From NCBI RefSeq assembly GCF_016097555.1, contig NC_054701.1, positions 29,429,935 to 29,493,934 of the forward strand: 64,000 bases of DNA, given 5' to 3'. The first letter of the stretch is position 1; each line of letters begins with the position of its first letter. The stretch comes from Gigantopelta aegis (taxonomy: Eukaryota > Mollusca > Gastropoda > Neomphalida > Peltospiridae). This document shows, piece after piece, positions 1 through 12,600 of the stretch. Below the pieces are notes generated by a model. The model saw nothing but the letters and a program-made list of their open reading frames with translations. It was not told the DNA's origin and searched no databases. Position numbers and translations under genes: made by a program.

Positions 1-1
1 T

Positions 2-1228
2 CATAGTGAAACAGGATACACAGACTTTAATTCTAATGGTGAAAGTCATCGCAAAATCACTCCACCCTCAAGAAGTAGTTCTGCTTCCCTTAGTGAATCA
101 TCTTATCCAGACTTTGGTGCTGGTGGTCAGTATCGCCGTAAAGTAATGCCACCATCAAAAGGAGGTTCCGTTTCTAAAGGAGAAATGTCCCATCTAGATC
201 CCAATTCCAGTGCTGAAATTCATCGCAAAGTCACACCACCATCAAACAAAATGTTTCCAAATGTAGGGCCTGTGAAAAATGAAATGATTGTAAATAGTGT
301 TACCCAGTCACCTGTACATGGACCTAACAAAAGTGATCTTGTAAATAATGTAACCCATTCCAGCAATGGACAGAGCTGTGAGAACAGTATATCCTCGGAC
401 AACAGTGAGGGAGCAGATTCAAACCTTCAGTCTTCGGTCTCTAGTGGATACCACTCTGAGAGAAACTGCCATAACGACATCGTCACCAACTCATCCAAAC
501 CGGACCGAAATGTGTACACTCAGGACTTTGTCAATCGGACTCCCGCCAACGCATACAGTTCTTCGGCACTGTCTTTCTCTTCATTCAGGCCGTACCAGCC
601 TGCTGCTCCTCTCGTGAAAACGAACGCTCTGTCTCGCCCCGACAGCACAACCAGCACCAGCAGTCAGTATTCCACATCGTCATCCAGTCGGTCGGTCATC
701 TACAGACCCATCCAGGAGGAACCCGGGTCTGGCATCACCACAAACCACATCCCATGTTGGAATATGAAACAGTCGGGGTCAAACTCTGGGTCAGATCCAG
801 GCAGGCTCAGACCTTCCAAACATGTAGTAGCATTGAAAAAGAACAAGAAGAAAGTTAGCTTCTCGGACTCCGATGCGGGAGACTCTTCTAATACGAGTTT
901 CGATACAAACAGCCGCGAAGCATCGCCTCAGAATTATAGTTTCGATAGTGCAATAAATTCCGTTCCAGGTAATGACAGTTCGTTAGAGTACCACAGTCTG
1001 GGCAGGTCATATGACCACAAACATTCCACCTTTCAGCAAAACCATTCGGATCAGAATTCTCATTCTGCTAAACAGTCTTCAGAACATTCGACTGGACTCT
1101 TTCACAGGGGAGATAAGTCCCCTAAAGACGGTTCTGCCGTGACCTCTTTTCCAATGAAACAGTTTTACTTCGACAAAGACAAAAAGAATGCAGGGAAAAG
1201 TCATGTGTTGCAATCCTCAAAGTGTTAA
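2..1228 (+). CDS. 3'-terminal coding exon of an unrecognised Ser/Asn-rich, disordered protein
   Basis: The frame is open from base 2 and ends at TAA 1226-1228, so at least 408 residues are encoded; the start lies left of the window. I do not recognise the family. The visible protein is rich in Ser, Asn, Thr, Pro and His with no hydrophobic stretch, so it looks intrinsically disordered. Three spaced copies of a short motif occur near the left end (HRKITPPS, YRRKVMPPS, HRKVTPPS). A basic-to-acidic cluster, KKNKKKVSFSDSD, contains KVSF at 851-862, matching the RVxF-type docking site of protein phosphatase 1. The protein ends SSKC. The long open frame with strong compositional bias, and no frame-breaks, supports a real host exon. 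A scaffold, cytoskeletal or phosphatase-regulatory role would be guesswork beyond the motif. It is transcribed toward ataxin-2, tail to tail. Confidence 0.8.
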   Translation, partial: HSETGYTDFNSNGESHRKITPPSRSSSASLSESSYPDFGAGGQYRRKVMPPSKGGSVSKGEMSHLDPNSSAEIHRKVTPPSNKMFPNVGPVKNEMIVNSVTQSPVHGPNKSDLVNNVTHSSNGQSCENSISSDNSEGADSNLQSSVSSGYHSERNCHNDIVTNSSKPDRNVYTQDFVNRTPANAYSSSALSFSSFRPYQPAAPLVKTNALSRPDSTTSTSSQYSTSSSSRSVIYRPIQEEPGSGITTNHIPCWNMKQSGSNSGSDPGRLRPSKHVVALKKNKKKVSFSDSDAGDSSNTSFDTNSREASPQNYSFDSAINSVPGNDSSLEYHSLGRSYDHKHSTFQQNHSDQNSHSAKQSSEHSTGLFHRGDKSPKDGSAVTSFPMKQFYFDKDKKNAGKSHVLQSSKC

Positions 1229-3060
1229 CTTTATCGCCCCAATGTGTTATATATATATATATATTTAGCAATCTGATTAAAATTAGCTCTACTGGGTCTA
1301 GCCAGTAGATCTAACAGCATTGCGTGGACTCCCATGTCCAGGTGACATTTCATCTATAAATAACAATTTAAATATCGACCAATTACACTTTGCCTTTTAT
1401 AGCGTTATTCGGGAGCATACAAATTCAAAAAATATCGGGCGAGACTATTTATGCAATAGGCGAACTTGTTGGTCTATTTCAACATTAAAAAACAGGGGGG
1501 GAAAGTGCATTAATAAACTTTGGATTGTATACTAATATTAACAGATTTTATGGCTATACCATCACGGTTTATGTTTTCGACTCGAAACAAATTTTTTATA
1601 AAATTTCATATTGCAATTAGTTTCCGGCATACTTCGTAATTCACCTGAATTATTTTGTATACCCTTGGCATAATCCCGAATGTTTTCAAATTCTTTTTAA
1701 ATTACTAGCATGATTTTGCAAGTAAGGTTTTGAGATCCAACGGGCTGCTGTTAGATCCACATGTAATAGTGGAGCTAATTTTAATTAGATTGATATATTT
1801 AGCATAATTTATGCAGGTTTGTTATCCATCTTGGGATTTTCTTGACTTTATACCTACAGCTTCATTACATTCCATCTGTTCCCACAATTTTCACCAACTA
1901 ACCATGACAACCATACATGTTAATTCGTATTTCATCAGTTTGTATGTATTATATTGCAAGTGCATTCCAATAATCTGTTGTTCAAGTATAATCTGAGTAT
2001 GAAGAACATTCTGTGTTTAGGAATTTATGAGACTTGTGTTGTCTCTATTTTCAACCAAAACATTATTTAACTATTTAGGAAGAAAAACCCTTTACAATAA
2101 CTGACTGAAATTATGCTTACAAATTCTATTATATTTTTTTTAATTTAGCCACTAGATTTGGATTTTATTTTACTGGCAGGGATTTGGTCTTAGGGTTGTA
2201 GCCTTTGTTCACCTTGGTGTTGGACAATATTATTTCTGTTCATCACAAAAAATAAAGTTCACAAGCATTTAAGCATAAAGTTCATAAGCATGGTGCATGG
2301 TTGTTTAAGATGGACATACTGTGCCTCTCAGTTAAGCCATAAAAACGAAACGCTGATTGTAACCAATACTCTGATATAAAACCAGTAAACTTCCATTCAT
2401 TTTAACTTATTTTCGTGCTTATATCCAGTTAAGGTTCAAGCACACTGTCCTGGGCACACACTTCAGCTTTATGGTCTTTTTGTAAAATAGTCAGAATGAA
2501 CATTGAGTATTGCTCAAGCATACTATGATAAAACAGTTGCTTCTCTTTCTCAGACTGTTTTAAAAGTGTTTGGCCCCACAAGATGCAGCTGGCTGTACAA
2601 ACATATAATACAGACGTACTTATATATGTATATGCATATGTATATAAATGTAAACCTATTTGAATGTGGTTTTGTAAAACTGTATAATTATTTTTCCGAA
2701 TAACAGTTCCTCCAATGTGATACAGTGACAAGATGGTATCTGTATCTATATCCATTTGTGACGTTTTTTTGTCATGTCATGAACTTGATGTACTAAGGGA
2801 CTTCATAATTTATTAAACACATATTTTATACTCCATGCTTGTTTGCTTATTGATGGATGCATGTTAGTGTTGTTCCAAAAATTGTAACACATGGACAAAA
2901 AAACCCAGTCCAACAAAGATGTCGCATTAAAGTCGCAGACCCTCGTTTCAACGCATGAAAGTGGACACTAAGTAATGGAGAATGTACGAGGGGGTGTAGA
3001 TGCTATGCTGCTATAATATGTGTATCATAGAGCAATAAATTCCAAAGATTAATAATAAAG
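1229..3060 (+). other. 3' UTR / downstream region of the left gene
   Basis: This non-coding, AT-rich stretch follows the stop codon. Candidate polyadenylation signals are AATAAA at 2251-2256, ATTAAA at 2812-2817 and AATAAA at 3034-3039 and 3054-3059. A short TA run lies near 1247-1264 and a SINE tail fragment lies at about 2393-2450. Which signal is used cannot be decided from sequence. Confidence 0.4.
2393..2450 (-). repeat. SINE tail fragment (tail beta)
   Basis: Reading the minus strand, this matches the 3' tail of the SINE at 3690-3912: both carry the stretches TCCARTTAA and TTCAAGCACR/GTACAAGCATG and end in an AATGAATG-like motif. No head is present, so it is a 5'-truncated copy. Confidence 0.5.
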
Positions 3061-3469
3061 TCGCCCAGCATTTGCAAATGGAGTACCGGTAAAAACGTGA
3101 TATTTTGCTGAAAATCTATTTTTGGGCTAAAATATAAAATTGAGAGTAACCCTTTCTGAGACTTCAAAAGATCATTTATTGCATAGCATTTTATGTCTAT
3201 AACCAATGCAAAATGGCTGTAATGGTTCAACATTTAGTTATACCAACAGCCTACTGTTCTATTGCATGAAGTTACGAAACCAAGTCTCATCCAATTACTG
3301 CTTGTAGCAGCTTACTATCCAGTTTAGAAAATAGTTCTTCATTACAAATTTAAAGGTACAGAAATGGATTTTCAATTTTTCTTCTTTGATTACATATAGG
3401 TTGACCATTGTTATATTTCAATAGTCCAGTCATATTATGTTATAAAATAACAATTATTCAAGTGGTACC

Positions 3470-3690
3470 CCATTATGGACAAGATGTAGCCCATTAATGG
3501 AGCACTCGGTAGGATCGATCCCCCATTGGTGGGTAGGCACATTGGGCTACATCGTATTCTAGTCAGTGCTTCACAATCCTGTCTGGGATGGCTCATATAA
3601 AAGATGCCTTGCTGCTAACTGAAAAGAATATCCCATGGAGTGGCATCAGTGAGCTTCCCATCTCATTATGTGTAGTCATATAATTTATAC
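3470..3690 (+). repeat. Degenerate SINE fragment
   Basis: The plus strand carries a decayed SINE core: a GGATCGATCCCCC box-B-like element near 3512, then GGGCTACAT, CAGTGCTTCACAA, and ATATAAAAGATGCCTTGCTGCTAA. The last motif corresponds to the ATAAAAGATCCCTTGCTGC core of the better preserved copies at 12756 and 63073. Confidence 0.5.
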
Positions 3691-3912
3691 ATTCATTCAA
3701 CTATTTTTGTGCTTCTATCCAATTAAAAGTACAAGCATGCTGTCAGCTATCTTGGCTGTCTGTCCAAGACAGTGGGTTAGGTGTTAGTTGGTTAGTAATT
3801 AGTGAGAGAGAAGAGGGTGTAGTATCTTACACCTACCCATTGAGCCTTTAAGAACTTGCTCTGGGTTGGAGCCGATACCGGGCTGCAAACCCTGTACCTA
3901 CCAGCCTATAGT
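3690..3912 (-). repeat. tRNA-headed SINE, head 1 with tail beta
   Basis: On the minus strand the copy starts with a head (GCCATCGGACTATAGG, CTGGTAGGTACAGGGTTTGC) clearly related to the head of the 12756 and 63073 copies (CCATCGGTCTACAGGCTGG, TAGGTACTGGGTTCGG). It shares the CTCAATGGGTAGGTGTAA segment with them. Its 3' part differs entirely: it lacks the AAAGATCCCTTGCTGC core and ends with the TTGGATAGAAGCACAAAAAT tail also seen at 2393-2450. Confidence 0.6.
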
Positions 3913-4071
3913 CCGATGGCTATATACTACTCTACTTTCGCCAAGGATATACCAAATATTTCATTGTACATATCTTAAATTTGCGCAATATGATCAATCG
4001 TACAACCAGTTGCTAAATACCATTTCACTAAGCGACATCATCTTCCCTGTGTGTATTACCATGTTCAAACT

Positions 4072-5824
4072 CATTGGGCCGATTTCAGGTCTAGGTTATC
4101 CGTGGGTTTTGGAAACATATGGTTTAAACCTTGGTTAAACCCTGGGTCATGTTTACTGTGCATTTCACGTCTGGTTTTCAATAATCCTAGTTTAACATTG
4201 GGTTACAATTGTATTGCTTGTTTAAACCTGTCCTTGAGGTGGTTTTTCGCTGGGTTTGCTCAAAGTAACTTTTCTTCATGGATAATTTCGGCAGCAAAAT
4301 TGTGTTTTACGTCAGTATTGCAGAGCCATGAAATGTGAACATATTTTAGAGATCATTTGCCCCCCCCCCCCCTCCAAAATACAAAATCCTGCCTACGCCA
4401 CTGTATAGAAATGAATACAGGTTGGGGGTATAATTAGATCCACCCCTTCACCATGTTCGTGGCGAATGAACAAAGCGCCTGAGATATATAGAGGATAATA
4501 AACGAGATACCAGTTATCAAAATTGTCCCAAAATCAAATCACTTTTAGTTGTCGCGCACTTTAGCGAATGACAATTGAAAGTATTTCACTCAGGAGATAC
4601 ACTGATAATAACTGGTACTAAGTTTGCTATTTTATTTATTACCCCAGCTGTTTTCTCTAAACGCCTTTATTTTAGGCGCACATGCACATGCATGTAGGCT
4701 ATATAAACAACGTAAACCACTTTACACACTGTTCTGGGTGTTGCTATAACTTTGCATTTTAATCACGTTCACAGATAATTTTCAAAAACAAAAGTTATCG
4801 TTATTCTGTTAAAAATATAAATAATGATTTGCATTAAAATGACATTTTGTTATAAATTTAATATTAAAACAGTCGTGAACACAAACTCATTAAAGTACAT
4901 GACATCATTTTGTGTGTTTGCCAAATCACGATGGTATTATATTTAGTACCGACAAAGTCATTGGTTTGTAAGCATCAAATCATCCAGTGATATTGTACGT
5001 CACAACACTGCATAATATTTCTCATTGAGAAAATATGGAAAATATTTTCCCTGTTATGAGTGGTCACTGGGGGTAATAAATATAGTTATTTATTAAATTA
5101 GTAAAAATAAAATTTTCTTCATGGTGTATGAACTGCACGAAAACAGAAGTACTAGTAATGAAAGTTGATCGGTTACCACTGGTATCAAAGCAATAAACGT
5201 CTATCATAGACTGCAGTCTTATAATGACATACTTTCGTGTTTGTCTCGTCTTAATAAGGGGGAACAAGGCGGTACAGGCCCAAAGTTTGGAAAATTTGAC
5301 CATACGTTATCTCGGTGCCGTCAGGCATACATGTACGCGTACCATTTTTGCATTATTACCAACAGCTATGTAGGGTGCTGTAAGCATTTGACATGGATTA
5401 TAACTAATATTGTGAATAAAATGATGGAAATACATGGTGAAACTTTTCAGGCCAGCTCATTTTCCCAAATATGTCCAAATATGTCCATCATTTTTGACAG
5501 AATGTGAAAGTTTGCTCCACATGGGGAGGGGAGGAGGTAGCTAATCCTCCATCTCGAACGCGAATGCTAATAATATACCGGTAACGAGTTTCAACTACAA
5601 AGTGATGAAGTGTAAGCTATTCCTCGTTTATGTCTCTTTCCAAATCTCTGGGTAACCCATGTAAAAAGCGTGGTTTTGTAAACAAGAGTAAAACACACAC
5701 ATGTGAAATACACCACCGGTGTATGTCTTGGTCAGGTTTTTCAGCGTTTTACGTAAACCAGTGTTAAACCTAGGTTTTGATATAACCCGGTGTTTCGTAA
5801 CCCAGACATATGAAATCGGCCCAT
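4072..5824. mobile_element. Putative non-autonomous DNA transposon with GGGCCGATTTCA terminal inverted repeats
   Basis: The left end reads ATTGGGCCGATTTCAGGTCT and the right end, reverse-complemented, reads AATGGGCCGATTTCATATGT. Similarity continues inward (AGGTTATCCGTGGGTTTT versus GGGTTACGAAACACCGGGTT). Subterminal GTTTAAACC and GGGTTA words recur. An ATT flank on both sides may be the target duplication. No transposase-like ORF is present. A poly-C run lies inside at 4360-4372. Confidence 0.5.
4500..5090. repeat. Left arm of a degenerate inverted repeat pair
   Basis: Segments here match the reverse complement of 6720-7125. Examples are AACTGGTACTAAGTT at about 4611 with AACTGGTACCAAGTT on the other arm, and TTTTCCCTGTTATGAGTG at about 5046 with CACTCATAACAGGGAAAA at about 6766. 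The words TGTGTTTGCCAAATCA and TTTAGTACCGAC are also mirrored. The arms are interrupted and diverged. Confidence 0.5.
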
Positions 5825-6046
5825 TATGTGGGTAATAAATAAAATACTAATACTACATTCATTTTCGCTAAATATAATTTTTATGAAACTTGTGAACTTC
5901 CCATGGTATTTGACCTCACTTTCATTTGGTCAGATACCAGAGGAAATTCACTTGTTTACTAAAAAATATCCAGGGATACATGATCTGTCCAACACAATAA
6001 ATTCAGCTGCTTTACTTAATATTTCATTGCTAAACTAAAAACAAAC

Positions 6047-6241
6047 ACGTATCTGCATTTTAAAAATGTTTATCAGGAGATTAAAAACGGTTTTGTTGTA
6101 AGCTGATTCAGCATTAGAAATGACCAACTACACAAAGAATAACGGCTTTATTTTTGTTAAGATCAATTTCCTGCATTGAATCAGCTTGTAACAAAACAGT
6201 TTTTGTGGTCTCCTAAAAACATTAAAAACTGCACATACGAG
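6047..6241. repeat. Short hairpin MITE
   Basis: Left arm 6047-6112 and right arm 6178-6241 are inverted copies: CGTATCTGCA with TGCACATACG at the outside, and AAGCTGATTCA with TGAATCAGCTT at the inside. There is a loop of about 65 bp. It has no coding capacity. Confidence 0.65.
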
Positions 6242-6283
6242 GTTTTCTTAGTTCAGCTGCAATTTGTTTTTCCAAATATCCCT

Positions 6284-6411
6284 AGCTAAAGTTATGTAGT
6301 ATGTACAGGCCCCGACAGAACTACTAGAGATTATTGATACAATGCATCCTAGCTAAAGTTAAGTAGTATGTACAGGCCCGACAACTACTAGAGATTATTG
6401 ATACAATGCAT
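6284..6411. repeat. Tandem duplication of a ~62-bp unit
   Basis: The unit begins CTAGCTAAAGTTA and ends GATTATTGATACAATGCAT. It occurs twice side by side with only a few substitutions and 1-3 bp indels between copies, which suggests a recent duplication. Confidence 0.75.
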
Positions 6412-6719
6412 TTACATACACATGTAGTACCTTTTCCATAAACACGATTCTGCGCGGTAAAAACAAGTCGATTGATGAACGATTTTTCCCAGCAATGGGA
6501 CATCATGACGAAAAGTTATTACCGGGTACTTTCGGCTCAACAGTACACCAGATGTAAAATTGTGTATGGTAATCCACTTGCGAAAACACAGATATGGTAA
6601 TGCACGTTGCCACACGATAAAATGCATGCAGTCACACTAATTAAAAGGATGCCTAATCCTAGTTATGATCAGTAAAGGAATGTTGACCTTTGACAAATGA
6701 TGCGATGTTAAAACATAAT

Positions 6720-7125
6720 AATAAACCAATAGGAACAGATATTTACTGTTATTACCACAGCTGTCACTCATAACAGGGAAAATATTTTTTCAGACTTACT
6801 CGATGAGAAATATTCGGCATTGGTTTAACAAACAATACTATTGGACAATTTGACGCTTACGTGACCATGTCGGTACTAAAGATGGCATCATCATGATTTG
6901 GCAAACACAAAATGACGTCACAGTTTTAAGAGTTTGCGTTTATGGCTCCGTTTTCATTTCTAAATTTGTAATAATTATATATAGAGAATACTACATGAGT
7001 GGCCGTTAGATACCATTTTTCTTACGAGTTGTAACTTGGTACCAGTTATCAAATTTGTGTCCCTCTAGAAATAATTTTCATTTGTCACTTGCTAAAGCAG
7101 CATTCGACCAGTTATTCTAATTATA
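6720..7125. repeat. Right arm of a degenerate inverted repeat pair
   Basis: This is the inverted partner of 4500-5090, sharing CACTCATAACAGGGAAAA, GATGAGAAATATT, TCGGTACTAAA, TTTGGCAAACACAAAATGA and CTTGGTACCAGTTATCAAA in mirror order. Confidence 0.5.
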
Positions 7126-7880
7126 TATATATAGTAGCACTTCCACTTACTACTTGCAAACAAAAAACAAAAAACCTCTTGAAGTTGTTGTTTTTTTTAT
7201 TGTTTTTTTTTTTTTTTTAAAGTTTTTTTTAAATCTTTTTTTCTACAAAACACGCAGAAACACACTTTTTGTATTTAAAGTTCTGCGTTTGTTGAAGCAT
7301 GGGTTTTAGTTGCATTGATAAATATGTTGTCAAGATCATTGTATCTAACTTGACAAATCAACACAATTGAATTCACTGATCGTATTACAGTTGTATACTT
7401 AATAGAAACATTCTCATTGAAATAACGTGCTTAGTAAGCATTAATTAATATCCATTTTCACTTTAATTCAGTTGTATTTTTCACATGACATTCTTAACTT
7501 TAAAACAATAGTCACGTGACACATTCAAATACATGCTCAACAATCTGTTCTTGAAGTAATTTTTTTGTCTTTTTTTTTGTGTCAAATTCTTCAAGCATTC
7601 TTACTCACTCCCGACAAATCCACTCTGTTCGTACAAACAAATAAACCTATAACATGTAAGTCATAACAGTATTAAACATGTTCTGCCTCTTTAATTCCAA
7701 GATTTGTATCCTAGCACACATTCACATTAACAAATCTTTAGAATGATTCATTTTGCATTCAGTCTATGCCACAGTCTTAAAAAACATATTATATGAAGCC
7801 ATTCAAGCTGCATTCCAACAGTAAACCATACAGCTATCAACAAACCACTTGCAAACAATTGTTCTGTACTTTTCACTTGT

Positions 7881-8076
7881 AAGTGCCTCTGATTTCAGAC
7901 TGTCTGGTAAGTGCCTCTAATTTCAGACTGTCTGGTAGGTGCCTCTGATTTCAGACTGTCTGGTAAGTGCCTCTGATTTCAGACTGTCTGGTAGATGCCT
8001 CTGCTTTCAGACTGTCTGGCAAGTGCCTCTGATTTCAGACTGTCTGGTAGGTGCCTCTGATTTCAGACTGTCTGGT
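7881..8076. repeat. 28-bp minisatellite, 7 units
   Basis: Seven head-to-tail copies of a 28-bp unit containing GCCTCTGATTTCAGACTG occupy this interval exactly (7 x 28 = 196 bp). Units differ by only one to three substitutions. There are no spacers, so this is a simple tandem array. Confidence 0.95.
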
Positions 8077-8108
8077 TACATACTGGTAGTATATGATTTT
8101 GTTTTCCA

Positions 8109-8174
8109 ATTACATATTGGTATTACAAAATGAAGACAACCTGTTCAATTACATATTGGTATTATAAAATGAAG
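8109..8174. repeat. Short direct duplication
   Basis: The segment containing TTACATATTGGTATTACAAA and ATGAAGA is repeated after about 38 bp with one substitution, immediately downstream of the 28-bp array. Confidence 0.6.
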
Positions 8175-9571
8175 ATGTTCCATGCACCGTTCAACATGTG
8201 CAATTTCTTCATAAATTTTTACATATATTTTGCATACTATGTAATACATGGTTTTTAAATTTGATCAAGTAAAGGTGACTGACACAATATAACTGTTTGG
8301 AATTTTTAGCAACAATGTTTCGACCCTTAAATTGAAAGATTCCAAATGGTTATAGCTATAATTATCATAAGGACTGTTTGCTTTAAAAAAAACTTTACAC
8401 TCGACTCAGAAAACATACTCCACATCACTTTGAATTATTTTTCTTGGCCACAACAGTTAATACCAAATTCAACAACCTTCAGCAGATGGCTAAAAGTGAA
8501 GTTACTATATCTGCTAAAGGCACATGTATAGAAATGTTAACAGATTGTTAAATGATTCACATATATTGGAGCACCAGAATTTAACCCACATACTGTGCAC
8601 ATCTTGATACATCAATTCTGATGAAAATAGGTTAAGTAAATTCACCTATTTCATATACATTAATACGATCAAATGGATTAAACAAATTCTGTTAATATTT
8701 CAAATCTTGACATCTTTAAGGTATCACTTTTAGTATAGGGACTTGTTATAACAACTCAAAATAAAGATTTTTATGGCAGACAATTTTTTGTCTACTGGTC
8801 ACTCGTCATTCAATCTAGTTTACTCCAGTTATTTGTATAGGACAAGGTCTACTTGTATGGTTAACCTATTGATAATCTGTTTCCATTTCTATCAATACGC
8901 TATGGATGTGATTAAATGAATTTTTCAGTATTTTGGGAAAAAAGTTTAATTTTCAGAATTCAAACAGAAAAGGTGGGGAAGATATAAATGGACTATTCAA
9001 CATATCAGAAAAGGTTTTCATGAACCACAAATAAAACAGAAGAAAAAAACCCAATACTGCACTTTCCAAAAGAACTTGCTTAATGGAAGTTACACAGAAT
9101 TACTTCACAGCTTATTAGAATGAGATTGATGTATGACCAAACAGTTCAGTAAAACGTATTTGGTAATTAGTGGGAAAATGATCCTCTGCCTTAGAAAACC
9201 ACCACAGCGGTAGACATGTGGTAGTTGTAAATCCCACAAGATCAAAACATAATATTACTTGTTCAGCCAGCAAGGCAAGTATACAGACAAAATCAACAGA
9301 CATAGTTCTTGTATCACATGGAAGGATAATTCTTGCAATGGGTGAAATGTTTATGCAAATAGTGCTACACAATCAATATTTTCACTAAGCATTCTTTGCC
9401 CTGCAAACAAAGTTGCGTATTGCACTAATTCCAAGGTGTGTTAGAGAAATACAAAAGATGGTGATTTCAATAAGGTCTCCCAAATTTGTTGCAATATCTG
9501 TGAACAGTACAAGTCAATGAAGTAAGCTGTTCACTTAAATGTTATTAAATGGGGGTTTTCCCGCAAGGATG

Positions 9572-9602
<31 letters not shown>

Positions 9603-12600
9603 ACAAAGAATTAATGATTTTATGTAAAAGTAAAAGTAAAAGCTACTCTTAATTTTATGAAACAGTAATTTTAATCAAAGTTAACCTTTGTCAAACTTCA
9701 ACTGATGAATTAATTTAGGATTTGAAAAGTAAATTTGATGGGCATATGGTGGTATCTCAGTATTAAAACATGAAATATTGGGTTTAATAGCCATTATTTT
9801 GCTTGGTTGTTGTTTGTTTTAAAAATATCAATATCAAAATCAAAACATCTCTACATCAGCATATATACTGATCAAATATAACATTTGTATTAATAGTTGG
9901 CCGATACAAAATATTTCTTATCAATGATTTCTCAAGATTATCAAGAAGCATGAGATTTCTGGCAATATGTTACTGTAGCTTATCAAATTTGTGTTTCAGT
10001 ATTTAAAACAAACTCTAGAATTTTACTGATAAGTAAATGACTTCAAATAGCTTCTTTTTTTTCCCTTCAGTTTTTAAAATGAAAAAAAAAAAAAAAGATG
10101 TGTCTTACGCAACAAATTCCTATCAAAAAAAAAAAAAAAAAAAATATTCTGTAATTAACAGTATAAAATGAGAATGGCATCAGAAATACCAGATATTGTA
10201 TTTCTCATAACAGCAACTTCATAAATGTGAACAGTTGCCATAGCTATATTTTGGTCACACTTGCAACAGAAATGGTTGCCACATACTTGTGACAGTTTAC
10301 ATCTGATACTGTCAACTTGATACTTTTGAACCTTAATACATTTGTCATTTACCAACTGCCATTCTATAGTAATACAGAATTCGCAGTTCAAGTAATAAAC
10401 CTAAAATCTAAAAATCATACATTCATCAATAATTTATGCTGACAAAGAGAATAATAATGCAACTCGCACTCGCATAGATGTGCACACACACACATTTTCT
10501 CATTCTTGAAAATATAAACAGAGGCAAAAATTGGTTGTTCTAGTGTAAGCAGACCAGACATCAACATATTACATCTGTCTCTCTCAGTAATATTGTTCTG
10601 AAGTCTTTACTTCTTAACAAATAAAAGTTATTCTGAGAAAAGTTATCTTCTTAACCCAAGTCTTTGTCACTGATGGGAAGTGTTGTTTTTCTACTGATCT
10701 GTAACAATTACTAACTGCAACTAGTAATACATCCAATAGTCCTGATGAAAGTACTCAATTTTGTGCAAATCAATAATAATGTAATGATTTATCTTTTTTT
10801 TTTTTTTACCCAATAAGCATGCAGAAGTCAATATCAACTGATGCCAAAAATCAGAAAATTGCTCAAATCTGCATGAATTGTGCAAATTAAATTACCTATA
10901 TTACACAATGCAAAAATTAACAGGTGACGAGAATGAGTGATTTACATGACAGGATTAATGTTAAGTCATGAATGACATTGACTGCTCAAAAACACTAAAT
11001 GAATAAATGTATGGATTTGATAAACGGATGAAAATGAATTGAAATATATTAGCAAAACTCACCATTTTACATTTATACATGTTAAATATAGAGAAATGTT
11101 TGGAACGAACTGCATATTTACGAAAAGGCATAGAGTTAAATGAGCTTCAGTGAAATGGATTAAAGACACGATGCATATTGAACAAAAGTGTCCAGTAACA
11201 CATAGCATAGCATTAGTGTTTGTTACGTCTGCACAGGCTGGTTTATTAACCAAGTATAAAATTTTATGCCCAATGAAGTCTCAAAAAGATCTTAAAAATA
11301 AAATATATAGAAACACTAACAATATGTGTTTGGTTGAAGTTTAAAAGAAAAGAAAGAAGATTCATATGGATTTATTAGCAGATGGAAGCATCAATTTTTC
11401 ATTTACAGAAGTCATTAGCTGCCTTTCTGATAATATAATGTGATATTGTCAATACAATTATTTTTTTTTATTTTTTTTTTACTTTTTCTTAAAAGTATGA
11501 TTAGCTTTGTTTTTTAATGAAATATATACACAAATTTACCTGGATGGTGTTTACAATGCATAAATGAACATTATTTATGTTGACAGGTAGTTGGTTTTGT
11601 GAGGACCGCTTCATGATTCAAGAGGACACATTTTTACAACTCTTTACACAAATACATGTACATGCAACTAATTCTGAAAATATATTTCAGTACATTATAA
11701 TGAATATTCTGGTTACCATGTTATCAAAATATTACGAGAATTTATGAACTGAAACAATTTTCATTTTATTTGAAAGAGTCAATTTTTTCCCAGTTATTTA
11801 TCATGGCATTTCCTAACTTCACGAGAATGTCCTCACAGAAAAAAACAAATGTCTGGAAACAAAATAAGGCTATAATGAATGAGTTAGTTGCATAGATGAT
11901 TTTAAGTGTTAAAATGGTGAATATGAAATGAAATCTGCACAAAAACAGCAGTGTTCCCCATCAGTGACAAAGGATATGTTACTCCAATATAAATAATATG
12001 GAAATTATCACAATGAACTGAAGAACTTCTCAGATTCAAATATCACCCAGTGGATAAACACATTGCTCTTGCACAAACATTTTCCGAGTTGGTCCTTCTT
12101 TTAAAACTCAGCAGAATGTGAAACCTATGGTGGTTAATTATTATTGATTATTACCTCAGCACACCCTCAAAACCAGAAATATAAGCAAACATAAACGTCA
12201 TAGTTTAAAAAGTTTGCATTTACCCTTCTCAGTTTTTAAATTGTTAATAAAATGCGATTTGAATACAATTTATTAGAATATGTTTTTGAACAGAATAAAA
12301 AGTTACAGCAATACTCACAATAGGGTATAAATTTATTTACAATATTTCTTTATAGCCTACATGTATGGGCATCGAAAATAAAACACTGTTGGAGAAAGAG
12401 ATTTTTTTTTTTTTAACAAAGTTTGTAGGAGTTATTATCGAATTTATCTCCCTCAGGACATAAATTTGATAACTGTTTTAATATTCTTTATATAAATCCA
12501 TCCTTACCAAAAATAATTTAGTTTGCCGAAAATGCAAGGATGAAAGATAACCTTGCCCTTTACTGCCTCAAAATCATTGAAATAACATCAACACTTGAAA

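Noticed and set aside
7881-8076. CRISPR-like array
   Set aside because: Repeats are contiguous with no spacers; this is a eukaryotic minisatellite.
9115-11344. Several 60-85-codon frames in the gene-poor interval
   Set aside because: Length is expected by chance in AT-rich DNA, no start context, homology-like motif or splice signals support them.
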